Shown here: piece by piece, positions 10,405 to 21,125 of the stretch
Layout: each line of letters begins with the position of its first letter
Numbering within the stretch: the first letter of the stretch is position 1
Source of the DNA: Cepaea nemoralis
Taxonomy: Eukaryota; Mollusca; Gastropoda; Stylommatophora; Helicidae
Direction: 5' to 3'
Assembly: GCA_014155875.1 (NCBI GenBank)
Contig: JACEFZ010024504.1
Span: 62,001 to 126,000 of the forward strand
DNA length: 64,000 nucleotides
The notes under the pieces: model-generated
What the model saw: the letters and a program-made list of their open reading frames with translations, nothing else
Database searches by the model: none
What the model was told of the DNA's origin: nothing
Program-made: the position numbers and the translations under genes

Positions 10405-11391
10405 GTGGAACTACAAGAAAGCAGACTGGGCATCGTACAAGCATCACACCAGCATACTGTTAGAAATCTCAACACAGACAAAGACATAAATAAAGTGGTT
10501 GAAGAGTTTGTGAAATGTACACTACAGGCAGCACGAGAAAAAGTACCAAGAGGAGCTCGTAAACAATATAAACCGTACTGGAGTAGTGAACTGGCACAGT
10601 TACATAATGATGTGGAAGTGTGTATAAAGCAAGCAGAGGCTAAACCCAGCCAAGAGAACCACAACAAATGCCAGCATGTAAAAGTCAAATTTCAAAGAGG
10701 CAAGCTCCAAGCTAGACGGAAAAGCTGGCAGGAGAAAACAGAGTCACTGAACTTTGAAAGAGACACAAGAAAGTTGTGGAAACTAATAAAACAACTTAAA
10801 GTTGAGGGCACAGTGAGAAGCTTAAAAATTATACTACATAAAGACGACAATATCTTAACAGGAAAGCAAGCAGCTGACCATTTTACGAATTTATATGCAC
10901 AAGATAACAACATCGAAATTAGTCCACAAATTCAAGAGAAAGGACAACATATAGGACAGAATGAAATAGTACACAAGCCATTGAAGGCACCTTTTACAAT
11001 CACCGAACTGCTCCAGATCTTCAATAACATCTGGACCTTAGGCAGTGTTCTACAAACTTGGAGAAAAGCAGTCATGAAACAACTCCTAAAATGGAAAGTT
11101 CCAGTGTCTCCAGCTACAGGCCAATTAGCCTCACCAGCTGTCTTTGCAAAACAAAAAACAATGGAGTGCATCATCAATCGCAGACTGCAGTGGTACATTG
11201 AAAGTGAAAGCATTCTTGTGACACAGAAGGCTGGCTTTAGACAGAGTTATTCTACGAAAGATCAGACAACCTACCTCTCTCAAGAAATTGAGGATGCATT
11301 CCAAGGGAAGAAACTGGTACTTGTAACATGGATAGATCTAGTGAAAGCCTTTGACAAAGTCTGGAGGGAAGGTATGATGAAGAAACTGTGA
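10405..11391 (+). pseudogene. L-C copy 1: linker and RT N-terminal part
   Basis: A 328-residue frame corresponding to residues about 285-640 of the intact L-I protein at 37,846. It has the KYKPYWS-EL block, NFERDTRKLWKLIKQL, a shortened finger region, AGFRQSYSTKDQTTYLSQEIEDAF and LVTWIDLVKAFDKVWREGMMKKL, with the first RT aspartate conserved. The PIPKKGK block typical of this group is lost through a deletion around 11,040-11,110. The frame ends at an in-frame stop after KKL and continues after a shift. Confidence 0.7.
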
Positions 11392-11419
11392 GGCTGTGAA
11401 GTAATGGAAGAATGTACAA

Positions 11420-11926
11420 ATGGGTGAAAGCATACTTGCACAACAGAAGAGCCCGAGTACAGACAGACTCAAGGGCAAAAAAGTACAACTGTGTCAAAGT
11501 GTCCTCCAGGGTGGAGTCCTGTCCCCCACACTTTTTCTAATCTTCATCAATGATATTGTTGCTAAACTACCACATGGAATTAAAGCGGCAGTATACGTTG
11601 ATGACCTGGTCCTATGGAACACAAATGAACATGCATCAGTGGCCACCAGATCGCTACAAAGAGCTGTAGAGGCATTAGTTGCATGGTGTGTCAGCATAAA
11701 CACTGACAAGTGCAGCACCACTCTATTTACCCTCTCTCCAAAACAAAAGGTAGGCAGCATCCAGATAAATAGAATACCCCTAAGAGAGGCTGACATGGAA
11801 AAAGCAGATCAACAAAGCAATGGCATAAGCCAGACGGAAAATAGCCATCCTGAGAAAACTAAGTGGAACCACATGGGGAGCCAGTGGGAAAATTACTTAG
11901 CAAAGTTTATCAACAGTGGCAGGTGA
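11420..11926 (+). pseudogene. L-C copy 1: RT palm/thumb part
   Basis: This 168-residue frame contains VLQGGVLSPTLFLIFINDIV (the PQGGVLSP block with P changed to L) and YVDDLVLW, the catalytic motif. A frameshift after about 11,760 puts the thumb out of frame. The 3' end with RNase H is absent here, but a related RNase H is found in the second copy at about 48,960-49,300. Confidence 0.7.
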
Positions 11927-12903
11927 CTTAAGAGACTGTGTCAGAAAAACAGTATAGGTAATTTCAGTTCATCACTCATAGTTATCCAGAGGTTATATCT
12001 GTCTGGATACCTCCTGGATGACACTTGTACAAACATTATCCCTACAGCCATCTTACAATTGCACTTGAACAATGGAACAATGTTATGTTTGCATGTAGAA
12101 AACATGGGAGAGGACTTTGCAGATTTTACTTTCATCTCATCATCATCATCTCAGCTCATCTTGTTCCTCTTGTACCTTGCGGTGTTGAGGTGAAGTATAA
12201 ACAGCAGGGGAGTGCCTGTTTATGGGCTTCATGTATCGAGATTCCCATGGACTCTGCTATTCCCTCTGTCCATTTTTTACGTGGCCGGCCTCTTCTTCCA
12301 TTTGGTATGTACATCATTGCTTGTTGTGGTATACTGATATTTGGCAATATAGTTACATGGCCAAGCCATTTAACTTGTTGCCATCTGATAAAATCTAACA
12401 CTGCTATAACCCCCACTTTAGCCTTGATTTCTTCATTTCTGATCTATCTCTTCTTGATACATTGAGTATTCTTCTCAGGAATTTCATTTCTGTTGTGATT
12501 TTTCTTTTCTCTTTTTCTGTCATTGTCCAGGTTTGGCATTGGTAGCATAAAGTTGGTAGAAAGGTTGTGTTGTAGCGTACTTTCTTAGTAACTATTGATA
12601 CGTGTTTGTTCTTTAGTATTAGTGCCATTTGTTCAATGAGTTGGTTTACCTTATTGCAGGGGTGTCAAACTCAATCGCTCAGCGGGCCAAAGCTCAAATC
12701 ACACGTAAGGTTGCGGGCCGAACAAGATAAACATTCAATAAGCCAAAAATTAAACTTTTTTTTAAACCATTAATATAAATTAAAACAGAAAAAAGTTTTC
12801 TTCTTCTTCTTCTTCAGCGTTCCGAGCCATTGAGGTTCTTTGCTGCAGATACAATCCGTCTCCATTCGTCTCTCTGGTTGACCTTCTCTTGCCAGTCGTT
12901 GAT

Positions 12904-13905
12904 TCAAAGTGCTTGTAGGCCTGTATATATATTATCTCTCCACCGTCTTCTTGGTCTACCTCGGGGTCTACGGTCATTTATTTCCTGAGTGTAAGCGAGT
13001 TTTGTTTCCCTATTATCTTCCATTCTTTCTATATGCCCCAGCCATTGTAGTCTATTAGCCTTCATGATACCAGTGATTAGCGGGGACTTAAACAGATCAT
13101 AAATGTCTTTGTTACTTCTTCTTTTCCACTCTCCACTTTGTGTATCCCTAATGGGTCCAAAGATGCGTCTTAAAACTTTGTTCTCAAAGGTTTGTATCAA
13201 GGCTTCGTCTCCTTTCGTTGTACTCCAGGTTTCAGAGCCATACAGCACAACTGGTCTGATCAGTGTTTTGTATATTGTGATCTTGGTGTTACGAGATAGC
13301 GCCTTTGATTTTAGTAGATGTTGTAGTGCATAGTATATCTTATTTCCAGAATTGATTCTAGTTTGTATTTCTTCCCTTATGATGTTGGAGCAGTTGAAGA
13401 TTGTACCCAGGTATTTGTATGTTTCCGTTCTTTTAATGGTCATATTATCTATTTGTATGTGGCCAGAGTTTTTAGCCATTCCTTCTCTTGAAATTACCAT
13501 ATATTCTGTCTTATCTTGGTTGATAACCAGCCCCATCTGTTGGGCTTTTTCCTTTAAGTGAGTCAATATTTCCAATGTCTTTTGTTCATTTTCCCCTATA
13601 ATATCTATATCATCTGCATAACCAAGCAGCTTGGATGTTCCTCCAATATCACATTCCTCCTTTAACCTCCTTACAACTTTCTCTAGAGCCAGATTGAAGA
13701 GTAGCGGCAATAGTGCATCACCCTGTTTCAAGCCAGATGTTATTTGGAAAGGGTCTGATTTCCTGCCTTTATATGTTACTATATTATAGGTATCTTCCAT
13801 GCATAGTCTGGTCATGTTGATTAACTTCCTTGGTATTCCAAATTCCCGCATAGCATTCCATAGACTATTCCTATGCACACTATCATAAGCCTTTTTAAAA
13901 TCCAC
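12904..13905 (-). CDS. L-E reverse transcriptase, truncated (333 aa)
   Basis: This open frame encodes the palm-to-C-terminus portion of a LINE reverse transcriptase: MDFKKAYDSVHRNSLWNAMR (first catalytic Asp), SGLKQGDALLPLLFNLALEK, LLGYADDIDIIGE (YADD catalytic motif), YKYLGTIFNCSN, RPVVLYGSETWS and the C-terminal WLGHIERME, RPRGRPRRRW blocks. The KQGDALLP variant of the RQGC block separates it from L-A, L-B and L-D. The finger domain lies upstream (14,300-13,906) in a broken frame. The start is the first Met, not the natural start. Confidence 0.75.
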   Translation of the reverse strand: MDFKKAYDSVHRNSLWNAMREFGIPRKLINMTRLCMEDTYNIVTYKGRKSDPFQITSGLKQGDALLPLLFNLALEKVVRRLKEECDIGGTSKLLGYADDIDIIGENEQKTLEILTHLKEKAQQMGLVINQDKTEYMVISREGMAKNSGHIQIDNMTIKRTETYKYLGTIFNCSNIIREEIQTRINSGNKIYYALQHLLKSKALSRNTKITIYKTLIRPVVLYGSETWSTTKGDEALIQTFENKVLRRIFGPIRDTQSGEWKRRSNKDIYDLFKSPLITGIMKANRLQWLGHIERMEDNRETKLAYTQEINDRRPRGRPRRRWRDNIYTGLQAL

Positions 13906-14298
13906 AAAAATGTTATGGAGATCTCTTTTATATTCCCAATTTTTCTCGGCTATTTGTCGTAAGATAAATATCTGATCTATTGTTGATCTGTTTTGTCTAA
14001 AACCTTCCTGGTAGTCACCTAATATGTATTATGAATATGGTTTTAGTCTATTTAGTAATACTGCGGATAGTATCTTATAGCTTATGGACAGTAGTGATAT
14101 TCCTCTATAATTTTCACACTGGAACTTGTCTCCTTTCTTAAAGATAGGTATCAATAATGACTCTTTCCAGTCATGGGGTAATTCTTCAGTCCTCCAGATT
14201 TTTATTATTAGTTCGTATAGCTTTAGATGTAATGCATGGCCACCCGCCTTTATAAATTCAGCAGCAATTCCATCAGCCCCAGTTGCCTTATTGTTTTT

Positions 14299-14402
14299 AC
14301 GTTAGCCACCGGACGCTGATGCATATGGTGGGGGGAGGATCTGAGCACCTATGGACATGTCCGGAGTGCAATGAAGATACCCTAACTGATAACTGATAAC
14401 TG
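14299..14402. mobile_element. short ~105-bp insertion
   Basis: In the L-E frame the protein should run from VITRLK directly into NNKATGADGI. Instead about 105 bp intervene, beginning GTTAGCCACCGGACG and ending in CTAACTGATAACTGATAACTG. A TTTTA-type duplication is visible on both sides. The repeated tail resembles the 3' end of the 655-bp element at 9,705-10,359, suggesting a truncated relative. Confidence 0.55.
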
Positions 14403-14605
14403 ATTTTAAGTCGTGTGATTACATATAGGATTTCTTCAAATGCAGGTTCTTCAATTTATGGTTCACACGTTAGAACCTCTTCCTGTGGGAAAGTGTTACT
14501 TGGAGCTTCACAATTTAGTAATTCAACAAAGTATTCTTTCCATGTGTTGCACATTTCCTCATTGGTATTTATCATATTCCCATTTTTGTCTTTTAAACCA
14601 TATGT

Positions 14606-14701
14606 TTTCACATCAGTGGCCATCTCACAAACCCAATCAACAACCGTATTTCTGCTAAGGCTTACCTTTGCAAACATCTGCTTTTTGTCTGAACACAAGT
14701 T
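14606..14701 (-). repeat. duplicated segment of hAT transposase gene
   Basis: These 96 bases match 16,316-16,411 almost exactly (one or two differences). They encode CSDKKQMFAKVSLSRNTVVD, part of the transposase. In its second position the segment lies downstream of the transposase stop, fused in frame to L-E LINE sequence at about 14,605. Confidence 0.85.
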
Positions 14702-14733
14702 TTAATAATAAAAAATTATATACATTTTCACTC

Positions 14734-16760
14734 TTATGTCAATTTGTCAGAGCACAGTGTTTGGCATCTTTTCTTGACTACAAGTTTGTTTATGTTTGGA
14801 GTAATGTTCTGTGTCATTGAGATTCTCATGGTGGACTGCAAGTTTTCATCAGTGAGATGACTCCTGTGTGATGTTTTGTTAATCTTCATCACAGAAAACA
14901 GCTGCTCACACAGATATGTGCTGCCAAACATGCTCAAGGTTCGAGTCGCATGTAGATGAAACCGGGCATCTCTTCTGGAATGAAACGAGTGAAATGTGCA
15001 GGCCCCACAGTGTCGTACTACGCCTTTAGTGTCCCATTACACTGCAGCTCTATTAACTCCATCTGCAAATTTACAGGTGCAGTTTCCACATCTATGGCAA
15101 ACAGATTACGAAACAGCTTGAAATTACTTTCCTGTGCTTCAAAGTCACTAAAGCGCCGTGTGAACTCGGCGCGAAGTAAGCTAAGTTTTCAGCAAAGTGT
15201 GCATTGGGAAACACCATAGCATTGAGTTGTTTTAACATTGCTTGGCAACAAGAAAAGTAAGACAGTTTGCATTGGTGCATTTCTGTCTTCCATAAGCGCA
15301 GCTTCACGTGAAATGCTGTCACTGCATCTCGCATATCAGTGATAAAGTGATCCCGGCCCTGGAGCTGCAGGTTCAAGTCGTTGAGATGAGTGGTTATATC
15401 AGACAGAAACGCCAACTCACATTTTTATCCCGAAAAACTGGAATCTTTTCCTTTATTGTCCATGAATTGACAGATTTCATTGATCAGCTGGGAAAATTTA
15501 CTGAGAACTTTTCCCCAACTTAGCCACCTCACCTCTGTATGATAAGGCATGTCACCGAACGCAGACTCTGTTTCCTGCAAAAAAGACTGAAATTGGCGGT
15601 GATTTAAACCTTTTTTTCCCCCCGCTTTTCCATCCTGTTTCAGGATATTGCGGTCAACACCAGTATCTTTCAGCTGTATGTTGATTCCTAGACTAGATTA
15701 CACTCATCAGCACGCCACGACTTTCTGAGCGACCGGCTCCATACTCTCATAAGTCACTGGCGCGACTCGAACCATTTCTAATTCTCCTGTGCTCATGTCA
15801 TCCACGAGAGTATTCGGGGTTAATGGAGAAAGCTGCTAACCCCTCTGCCAGGGAGCCGGCGATTTAAACCTTTGGCTTTGATAAAGTTGACAGTTTGTGC
15901 TACAGTGCACATTACATCTTCCATGTTGAGGACTTTACCACACAGCGATCCTTGGTGTGTGATGCAGTGATATGCTATCAATTCACCAGTACAGTTCTCC
16001 TGCATCTTTAACCGCATCCTTCCAACTAGTCCACTTTTTTCGCCACACATTGCCGGTGCTCCATCTGTGGTCAGTCCAACGAGTTTGTCCCAAGGCAGGT
16101 TCATGTTGGTTAAACTTTGATATACATTGTCAAAAATGTCTTTTCCTGTCGTTGTCCCATGCATGGATTTCATGTCCAAATATTTCTTCTGTAACATTCA
16201 AACTGGAGTCCACTCTGCGGATGAAGATGGCGAGCTGTGCAGTGTCAGTCGTGTCATTACTTTCATCGACAGCAAGGGAGAATGCAACGAAGTGTTTGCC
16301 TTTTTCGATCAGCTGTTTTCACATCAGTGGCCATCTCACAAACCCAATCAACAACCGTATTTCTGCTAAGGCTTACCATTGCAAACATCTGCTTTTTGTC
16401 TGAACACAAGATGTCACACACTTTCATGCTTCAGAAACTCTCTTTCTGTAAATGGTCGGCCTGATTTTGTGATCTTCTCCGCTACAATAAAACTTGCTTT
16501 CACAGCAGCTTCAGTTGTGATTTTGCTTGGTGGAAAAACATCTGCTGTGATGTTAGATGCCTCTTCAATTCTTCTACCTTCTGTTAACTTGTCTTGCTGT
16601 TTAGTCTCGTAGTACCGTCTCAGATTATATTCTTTGATCACAGTTACATTATCTCCACAAATTAGACACAGGTTTACCTCCAATATCAGTAAAGATATAT
16701 TCAGCCTTCCAGCAGCTTTGAAAGACTCTGTTTTCAGAATCAACTTTTCTCTTAGTCATA
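14734..16760 (-). pseudogene. hAT transposase, ZBED5/GTF2IRD2-like
   Basis: On the minus strand the protein starts near 16,760 with a SCWKAEYIF-type block and PVCLICGDNVTVIKEYNLRRYYETKH-like BED-derived zinc-finger residues. It continues with the 16,414-16,743 frame, then LVGLTTDGAPAMCGEKSGLVGR (15,820-16,197; the TDGAP motif carries a catalytic-type Asp), AYHCITHQGSLCGK, and a C-terminal dimerisation-like segment (FGSTYLCEQLFSVMKINKTS, 14,734-14,937). A 247-bp SINE splits the frame at 15,614, and stops and indels occur elsewhere. It belongs to the family from which vertebrate ZBED5/FAM200-type genes derive. Confidence 0.8.
15614..15860 (-). mobile_element. SINE-S copy inside hAT transposase
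   Basis: A 247-bp tRNA-derived SINE flanked by GATTTAAACCTTT (15,601-15,613 and 15,861-15,873). On the minus strand it begins GCCGGCTCCCTGGCAGAGGGG, with an A-box-like TGGCAGAGGGGTTAGC and, about 75 bp on, a B-box-like GGTTCGAGTCGC. It ends near 15,614 with a pyrimidine-rich sequence on the plus strand. Related copies lie at 29,569 and 49,846. Confidence 0.85.
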
Positions 16761-17319
16761 GCTTTGATTTAAAAAAGATTGTGCATCTACCGACAGACGC
16801 TTGATTGATATCAGGTTAGCCATAGCGGATAAAGGTGATGTAATATCCGGGCACTACACTACTTTCATTTCTTATGCACCAATCCAAAATGAGCAACTGA
16901 ACGTTGCTAGGTCATTATAACGACGACCACTCACTCACTACACAACTTTTATTTTCACTGATTCTCATTGAAGCGAGAACACTCTCAGGTAGCCTATCAT
17001 TCGGTAAGGCTGCTAATTAGGGAATTTGATTTGCACTTTATATCGTGGCCATTAAAAAATATTTTTGCCTAAAATTCTCTCTCGGGCCGAATATATTTGT
17101 ACATCAGTTGAGACCTCTTGGGCCTGATATGATTGTACGCCAGGCCTGATGTAGCCTGCGGGCCTTGAGTTTGACACATGTGCCTTCATTGCATCTATTC
17201 TCGATCTCATCTTCTGATTTGCCATTTGATGATATTATACTTCCTAAGCAGCAATTAAAATTGGAAATAAAGAGGGTAGTTACGAACACATAAAGCTAGG
17301 AGTACGACAGGGATGTGTC

Positions 17320-18077
17320 TTGTCACCATATCTCTTCTCCCTATATAGCGAAGTAATAATGAGAGAGATCAAAGAGATGCCAGGAATACTAGTTGGAGGT
17401 TTAAATATAAATAATATACGCTATGCAGATGACACAGTATTGGTGGCAGATAAATCAACAGACCCACAACAATTGTTGGACACTGTAGTAACAGAGAGTG
17501 CAAGGAAAGGACTCTCCTTGAATATCAAGAAAACAGTAACAATGGTGATATCAAAGAAAATGGTGACACCAAAATGTGACAGAAATAGAAGGAAAAATTC
17601 TTAACCAAGTGGATAATTTTAGATACCTAGGGACATTTATAACATCAGATGGAAGATGTACAACAGAAATTAAGAGCAGAATAGGGCAAGCAAAGGCCGC
17701 ATTTCAGAAAATGAAGCGTATCTTGTGCAATAGGTCACTATCACTGAGTGTAAGAAAGAGAGTGCTGAAATGCTATGTAGAACCAGTTTTGCTGTATGGC
17801 AGTGAATCTTGGAATGTAAATGAACAAATTAAGAAGAACTTGGAAGCAACAGAGATGTGGTTTTTAAGACGAATGTTGTGAATTCCTTGGATTGTCAGAG
17901 TAACTAACGACTGCCTGAAACAGGCTAATGAAACTAGAACACTATATACAACAATAAGAAAGAGACAAACAGCTTGCTTTGGTCATGTAATGAGAAGAGA
18001 GGCATTGGAGAACATCGTGACAACTGGAAAGATCGAGGGGAAGAGAGGCAGAGGCAGACCAAGAGAAATGATGCTGG
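17320..18077 (+). pseudogene. L-A reverse transcriptase, palm to C-terminus
   Basis: Frame 17,320-17,604 starts just after LGVRQGCVLSPYLFSLY and contains IRYADDTVLVADKS, the catalytic motif. Frame 17,576-17,881 carries FRYLGTFITSDGR and VRKRVLKCYVEPVLLYGS. The last part (GHVMRREALENIVTTGKIEG, 17,976-18,060) follows a stop at 17,880. The true C-terminus lies beyond the insertion at 18,943-19,051 (HEGISAAELIQKTKDRDLW). RTE-like by its C-terminal GRGRPRE and HGT ending. Confidence 0.75.
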
Positions 18078-18936
18078 CGCCAAGTGCCGAACTCGTGCCT
18101 GTTATGATGGATGACTACCTCAGACACAATTGGGCCACGTGTCTACAGCAATGCCCAATGTCCGACATCATGGTATTTGTCTTGGTTTAATGTTTATAAT
18201 GGGCTCGTACAAAACCTTTATCACTCTCAGGTCTCAGATGCACACAACAGAAAAGTCAGTCGCATCCTTAAACGATACAAGCAACTACACGGGTCTAGCA
18301 TAGACCGCCGGCTTCTACCGTTTCGCCTTCTGCCTATGCCCAGCACACCGTCTGCCACCAATATATAATGTCTTGCTCATCTAATCGTAAGACGACTATC
18401 ATTGCTACATCTGATCTGTCTGACGAGAATACATTCTATCTATTCAATGATTTACTAGTTAACACATTACTACTCAGCACTACTCACACATCCTGGTAAC
18501 CACCAGCTCTGGTCACGGCGTGCCTCTGCCTGCCATTATTGTTGAAGTGTTGTCACACCAGGGCCAGCTGTCTAGCCATCACGTTTGTGTTCATCAAGCG
18601 ACAGCTTCGGTGCGTTGCTCCATCATTGCCGTCGTTCACAATAGAAACAATCTTCACTCAACTGCATCTCAGATGTTTCCCATTCCTTTGAATACTTTCG
18701 AACACTGAAACACTTTCACAACTCTTCAAAACACAACCGTCTTTGCTCACGTCCCATCGCCCTCTGTCCAGATCGCAACCTTTTCTGGCTTTGACCTGGG
18801 CGCGTCACATGACCACATTCGCTCCGCCCACTAATCTGCCAGTGTTCGCTTGCATTTTTGAACTGTGTGTCAACGACATCTCTCTAGCTTCTATGACTGA
18901 CACACCTGCTGTGTTTCGCGGATCCATCTCATGGCA
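18078..18936. mobile_element. 859-bp solo-LTR-like insertion
   Basis: The segment starts CGCCAAGTGCC and ends CATGGCA, with GCTGG at 18,073-18,077 repeated at 18,937-18,941. If the first base was originally T, the ends are TGCCA...TGGCA as in the solo LTR at 4,714-5,127. It contains a TATATAAT word near 18,362. No ORF of note. L-A sequence resumes cleanly after it. Confidence 0.6.
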
Positions 18937-19141
18937 GCTGGATGGATGGAGATGGTGGCACGAAGGAATATCAGCAGCAGAGTTGATCCAGAAAACCAAA
19001 GACCGAGATCTGTGGAGAGCCATGAACGTCTATGCCAGCTGGCAGGGCACTTGATGATGATGATACTTCCTAAGTACTTGAAGCTCTTTACTTGTTTCAG
19101 GGGGTTTTATTTTAGATGAATCTTTGTTGCTTTTTTATTAT

Positions 19142-19468
19142 TTAGCTATAGTCATTACCTATGCTAATTTCCATGTTATGTTCCTTACACACATCGTTTA
19201 AACTGTTCATGTGGTTTTGTAATTCTGTTTCTGATTTTGCTATTAGTGCTTGATCGTCTGCAAATAGGAGTTCTTTAATTATGTAATTTGCCGTTGGTTC
19301 TTCTTCTGGGTTCTGTTTGTCATGCAGAGTTCTTGCGGTCTCTGTTTGACTGGTTTCCTTACATATGCTATCTATGTAGGTTATGAACAAGAGAGGGAAC
19401 AGGACACAACCTTGTTGTACTCCAAATCTTGTGGTGAAGGGTTCTGAGTGTCCTCCATTTCTTCTCAT
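19142..19468 (-). pseudogene. L-D copy 1: RT palm fragment
   Basis: A 108-residue frame encoding GVQQGCVLFPLLFITYIDSI and ELLFADDQALIAKSETELQ, the motif B and catalytic YADD-type regions of L-D reverse transcriptase. It matches the plus-strand copy at 47,830-48,100, where the catalytic region is more decayed. Confidence 0.75.
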
Positions 19469-19950
19469 TATGCATTAACTGTTGTTGTATAAGCTTCTAC
19501 ATAAGTTGATTAGATGTTGGTGTCAGTCTTAGTCAGATATGACTGAGCTACCGTATAACAGTAGACGGTACTACCTGCTTTCTGTTAGCCTTGAATGTTG
19601 GGCGGCGCTTACCAAACCCGACACCCCACATTGTGCCAACGGCTTCGGATGGAAGAGCACAATTGGGAGGGTACAAGCCTTACCCTGGTGCGAGGAAATG
19701 CAACCTAAAGACAAAATGTCATGGCAGGGCAGACCAGGCCCGAAGCCTTGGTTGGCGGCTGGTCTAGGATTGAAGCTCCGACAGGCGGACAGTTAGAGCA
19801 TTGCTTTGCTGATCCGGCAGCTTCTGCAGTTTGTCTTGTTCCAGATGTAGAGGTGTTACCTTTCCTCTGGAGTGAACTAGGCAGGCCAAGAGAGGGATCA
19901 TTCTGCATGGGCAACACATGATCTCTATATTTTAGCCCAGGCTTTGTGCT

Positions 19951-20672
19951 ATGGAGAGGCAATGTAAAACCAATGCACCAGGTACTAATAAAAAGAAAAA
20001 TAGAAACCTCAAGCTATGGCTTGCAACCTGGAACGTGAGAAGAACCATATGTCCAGGATTTTCCACTGACTTGACCAATATTGACGATGTGAGAAAAACG
20101 GCTGTGATTGATTCCGAATTCAATTGTCTTAACTTTTATATTGCTGGCCTGCAGGAGACTCGCCTCGCTGAGGAAGGGTCACTCAGGGAAAACAATTACA
20201 CCTTTTTTTGGAAGGGTAGAGGGCAGGCAGAAAAAAGGCAACACGGTGTGGGTTTTGCAGTGAAGAATTCGCTACTGGGAATGATTGAAATTCCAGCAGG
20301 AGAATATGAAAAACTATTATCCCTGCGTTTGGCAACCTCTTGTGGTTTTGCACCATTATTACTGCATATGAACCGACACTCGATTCCTCTGATGATGTGA
20401 AGGATTCGTTCTATGAGGAGTTAGACTCCGTGATCAAGTCAGTTCCAAAATCTGACTATATTTATATGCTCGGTGATTTCAATGCTCGTGTGGGCAAAGG
20501 ACTCAAGTTCATGGCCAGTGTGCCTTGGAAAATACAACATGGTCGCATGGATGAAAATGGGCAAAGGCTGCTGGAGCATTGCACCAGAAATGACCTATGT
20601 ATTACAAACTCCTTTTTTAAAACAAAAGAGCTGCATAAGGTCACATGGAAACATCCAAGATCCGGTCATTAG
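19951..20672 (+). pseudogene. L-G endonuclease
   Basis: Frame 19,951-20,400 begins MERQCKTNAPGTNKKKN and has the APE motifs LWLATWNVRRT and AGLQETRLAEEG. Frame 20,340-20,672 supplies YMLGDFNARVGKG. The final DHxxV region lies beyond the stop in a decayed frame (SDCDKDHSLVVARV near 20,750). The endonuclease would nick target DNA to prime reverse transcription. A frameshift at about 20,370 and a stop at 20,672 inactivate it. Confidence 0.75.
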
Positions 20673-21125
20673 CACCAGCTGAACTTCATCATCACACAGA
20701 GACAACATCTGAACCATATATCATTGATTCGAAGTTACCACAGTTCTGATTGTGATAAGGATCATTCTTTGGTTGTTGCAAGGGTTAGACCGAGACCAAA
20801 GAGAATCTACACAGCTAAACACAAATCTAGCCCCAGGATTAATATTATTAACACTCATGATCCTGAAAATTGCTTTTGAGTAAGCTAGGAAGGATGTGCA
20901 AAATGCTGCCAGGCAGTGTGCAAAAGGCTGCCAGGCAGTGTGCAAATGATTATTGGATCAAGTTATGTGAGTCCATTCAAATCACAAGTGATAAGGGAAA
21001 CATCAGAAGCATGTAGGAAAGAATAAAGAAAGCCTGTGGTCCAATGATCAAAATAAGTGCACCATTGAAAACCTTGACTGGAGAAATCATAACTGATCAG
21101 AAACAGCAGATGGGTAGAGCACTAT

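Larger units (their letters stand above)
8770..12010 (+). mobile_element. L-C LINE (I-group) copy 1, degraded
   Basis: An I-group LINE running 5' UTR (8,770-9,240), endonuclease (9,240-9,700), spacer, RT (10,400-11,920). It is collinear with the minus-strand copy at 48,950-55,560, including the unusual 5' UTR with alternating CA/TG and GTACGTAC-like words. The EN start MHWNAEGVS at 9,250 and MQETHL are visible, followed by a deletion. A 655-bp element interrupts it at 9,705. The 3' UTR and RNase H are missing or unrecognised beyond about 12,010. Confidence 0.75.
12800..14696 (-). mobile_element. L-E LINE insertion with hAT-derived 5' end
   Basis: A LINE copy inserted into the 3' untranslated part of the hAT element. 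The tail is (GAA)n on the minus strand (12,800-12,814). AAGTTTT flanks it (12,793-12,799 and 14,697-14,703). From 14,605 down to 12,800 it is L-E LINE sequence. From 14,606 to 14,696 it is a copy of hAT transposase coding sequence in sense. A ~105-bp insertion lies at 14,299-14,402. Confidence 0.75.
12657..17182 (-). mobile_element. hAT DNA transposon (ZBED5-like), 4.5 kb with nested inserts
   Basis: The ends are inverted: CAGGGGTGTCAAACTCAA at 12,657 and TTGAGTTTGACACATGTG ending at 17,182, with subterminal GCGGGCC on both sides. This is the CAGGGGTGTC-type terminus of many hAT elements. The 8-bp host duplication is CCTTATTG (12,649-12,656), seen as CCTTCATTG at 17,183, and the uninterrupted L-D copy has one CCTTATTG. 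Inside are the minus-strand transposase remnants (14,734-16,760), a SINE and a LINE chimera. The element is inactive, because the transposase is broken and one terminus has decayed. Confidence 0.85.
17249..19062 (+). mobile_element. L-A copy 3, 5'-truncated, inside L-D
   Basis: An L-A copy inserted into L-D, flanked by ATACTTCCTAAG (17,237-17,248 and 19,063-19,074). It is the longest L-A copy here and starts in the RT palm. It ends in TGATGATGATG. An 859-bp solo-LTR-like segment interrupts its C-terminal region. Confidence 0.87.
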
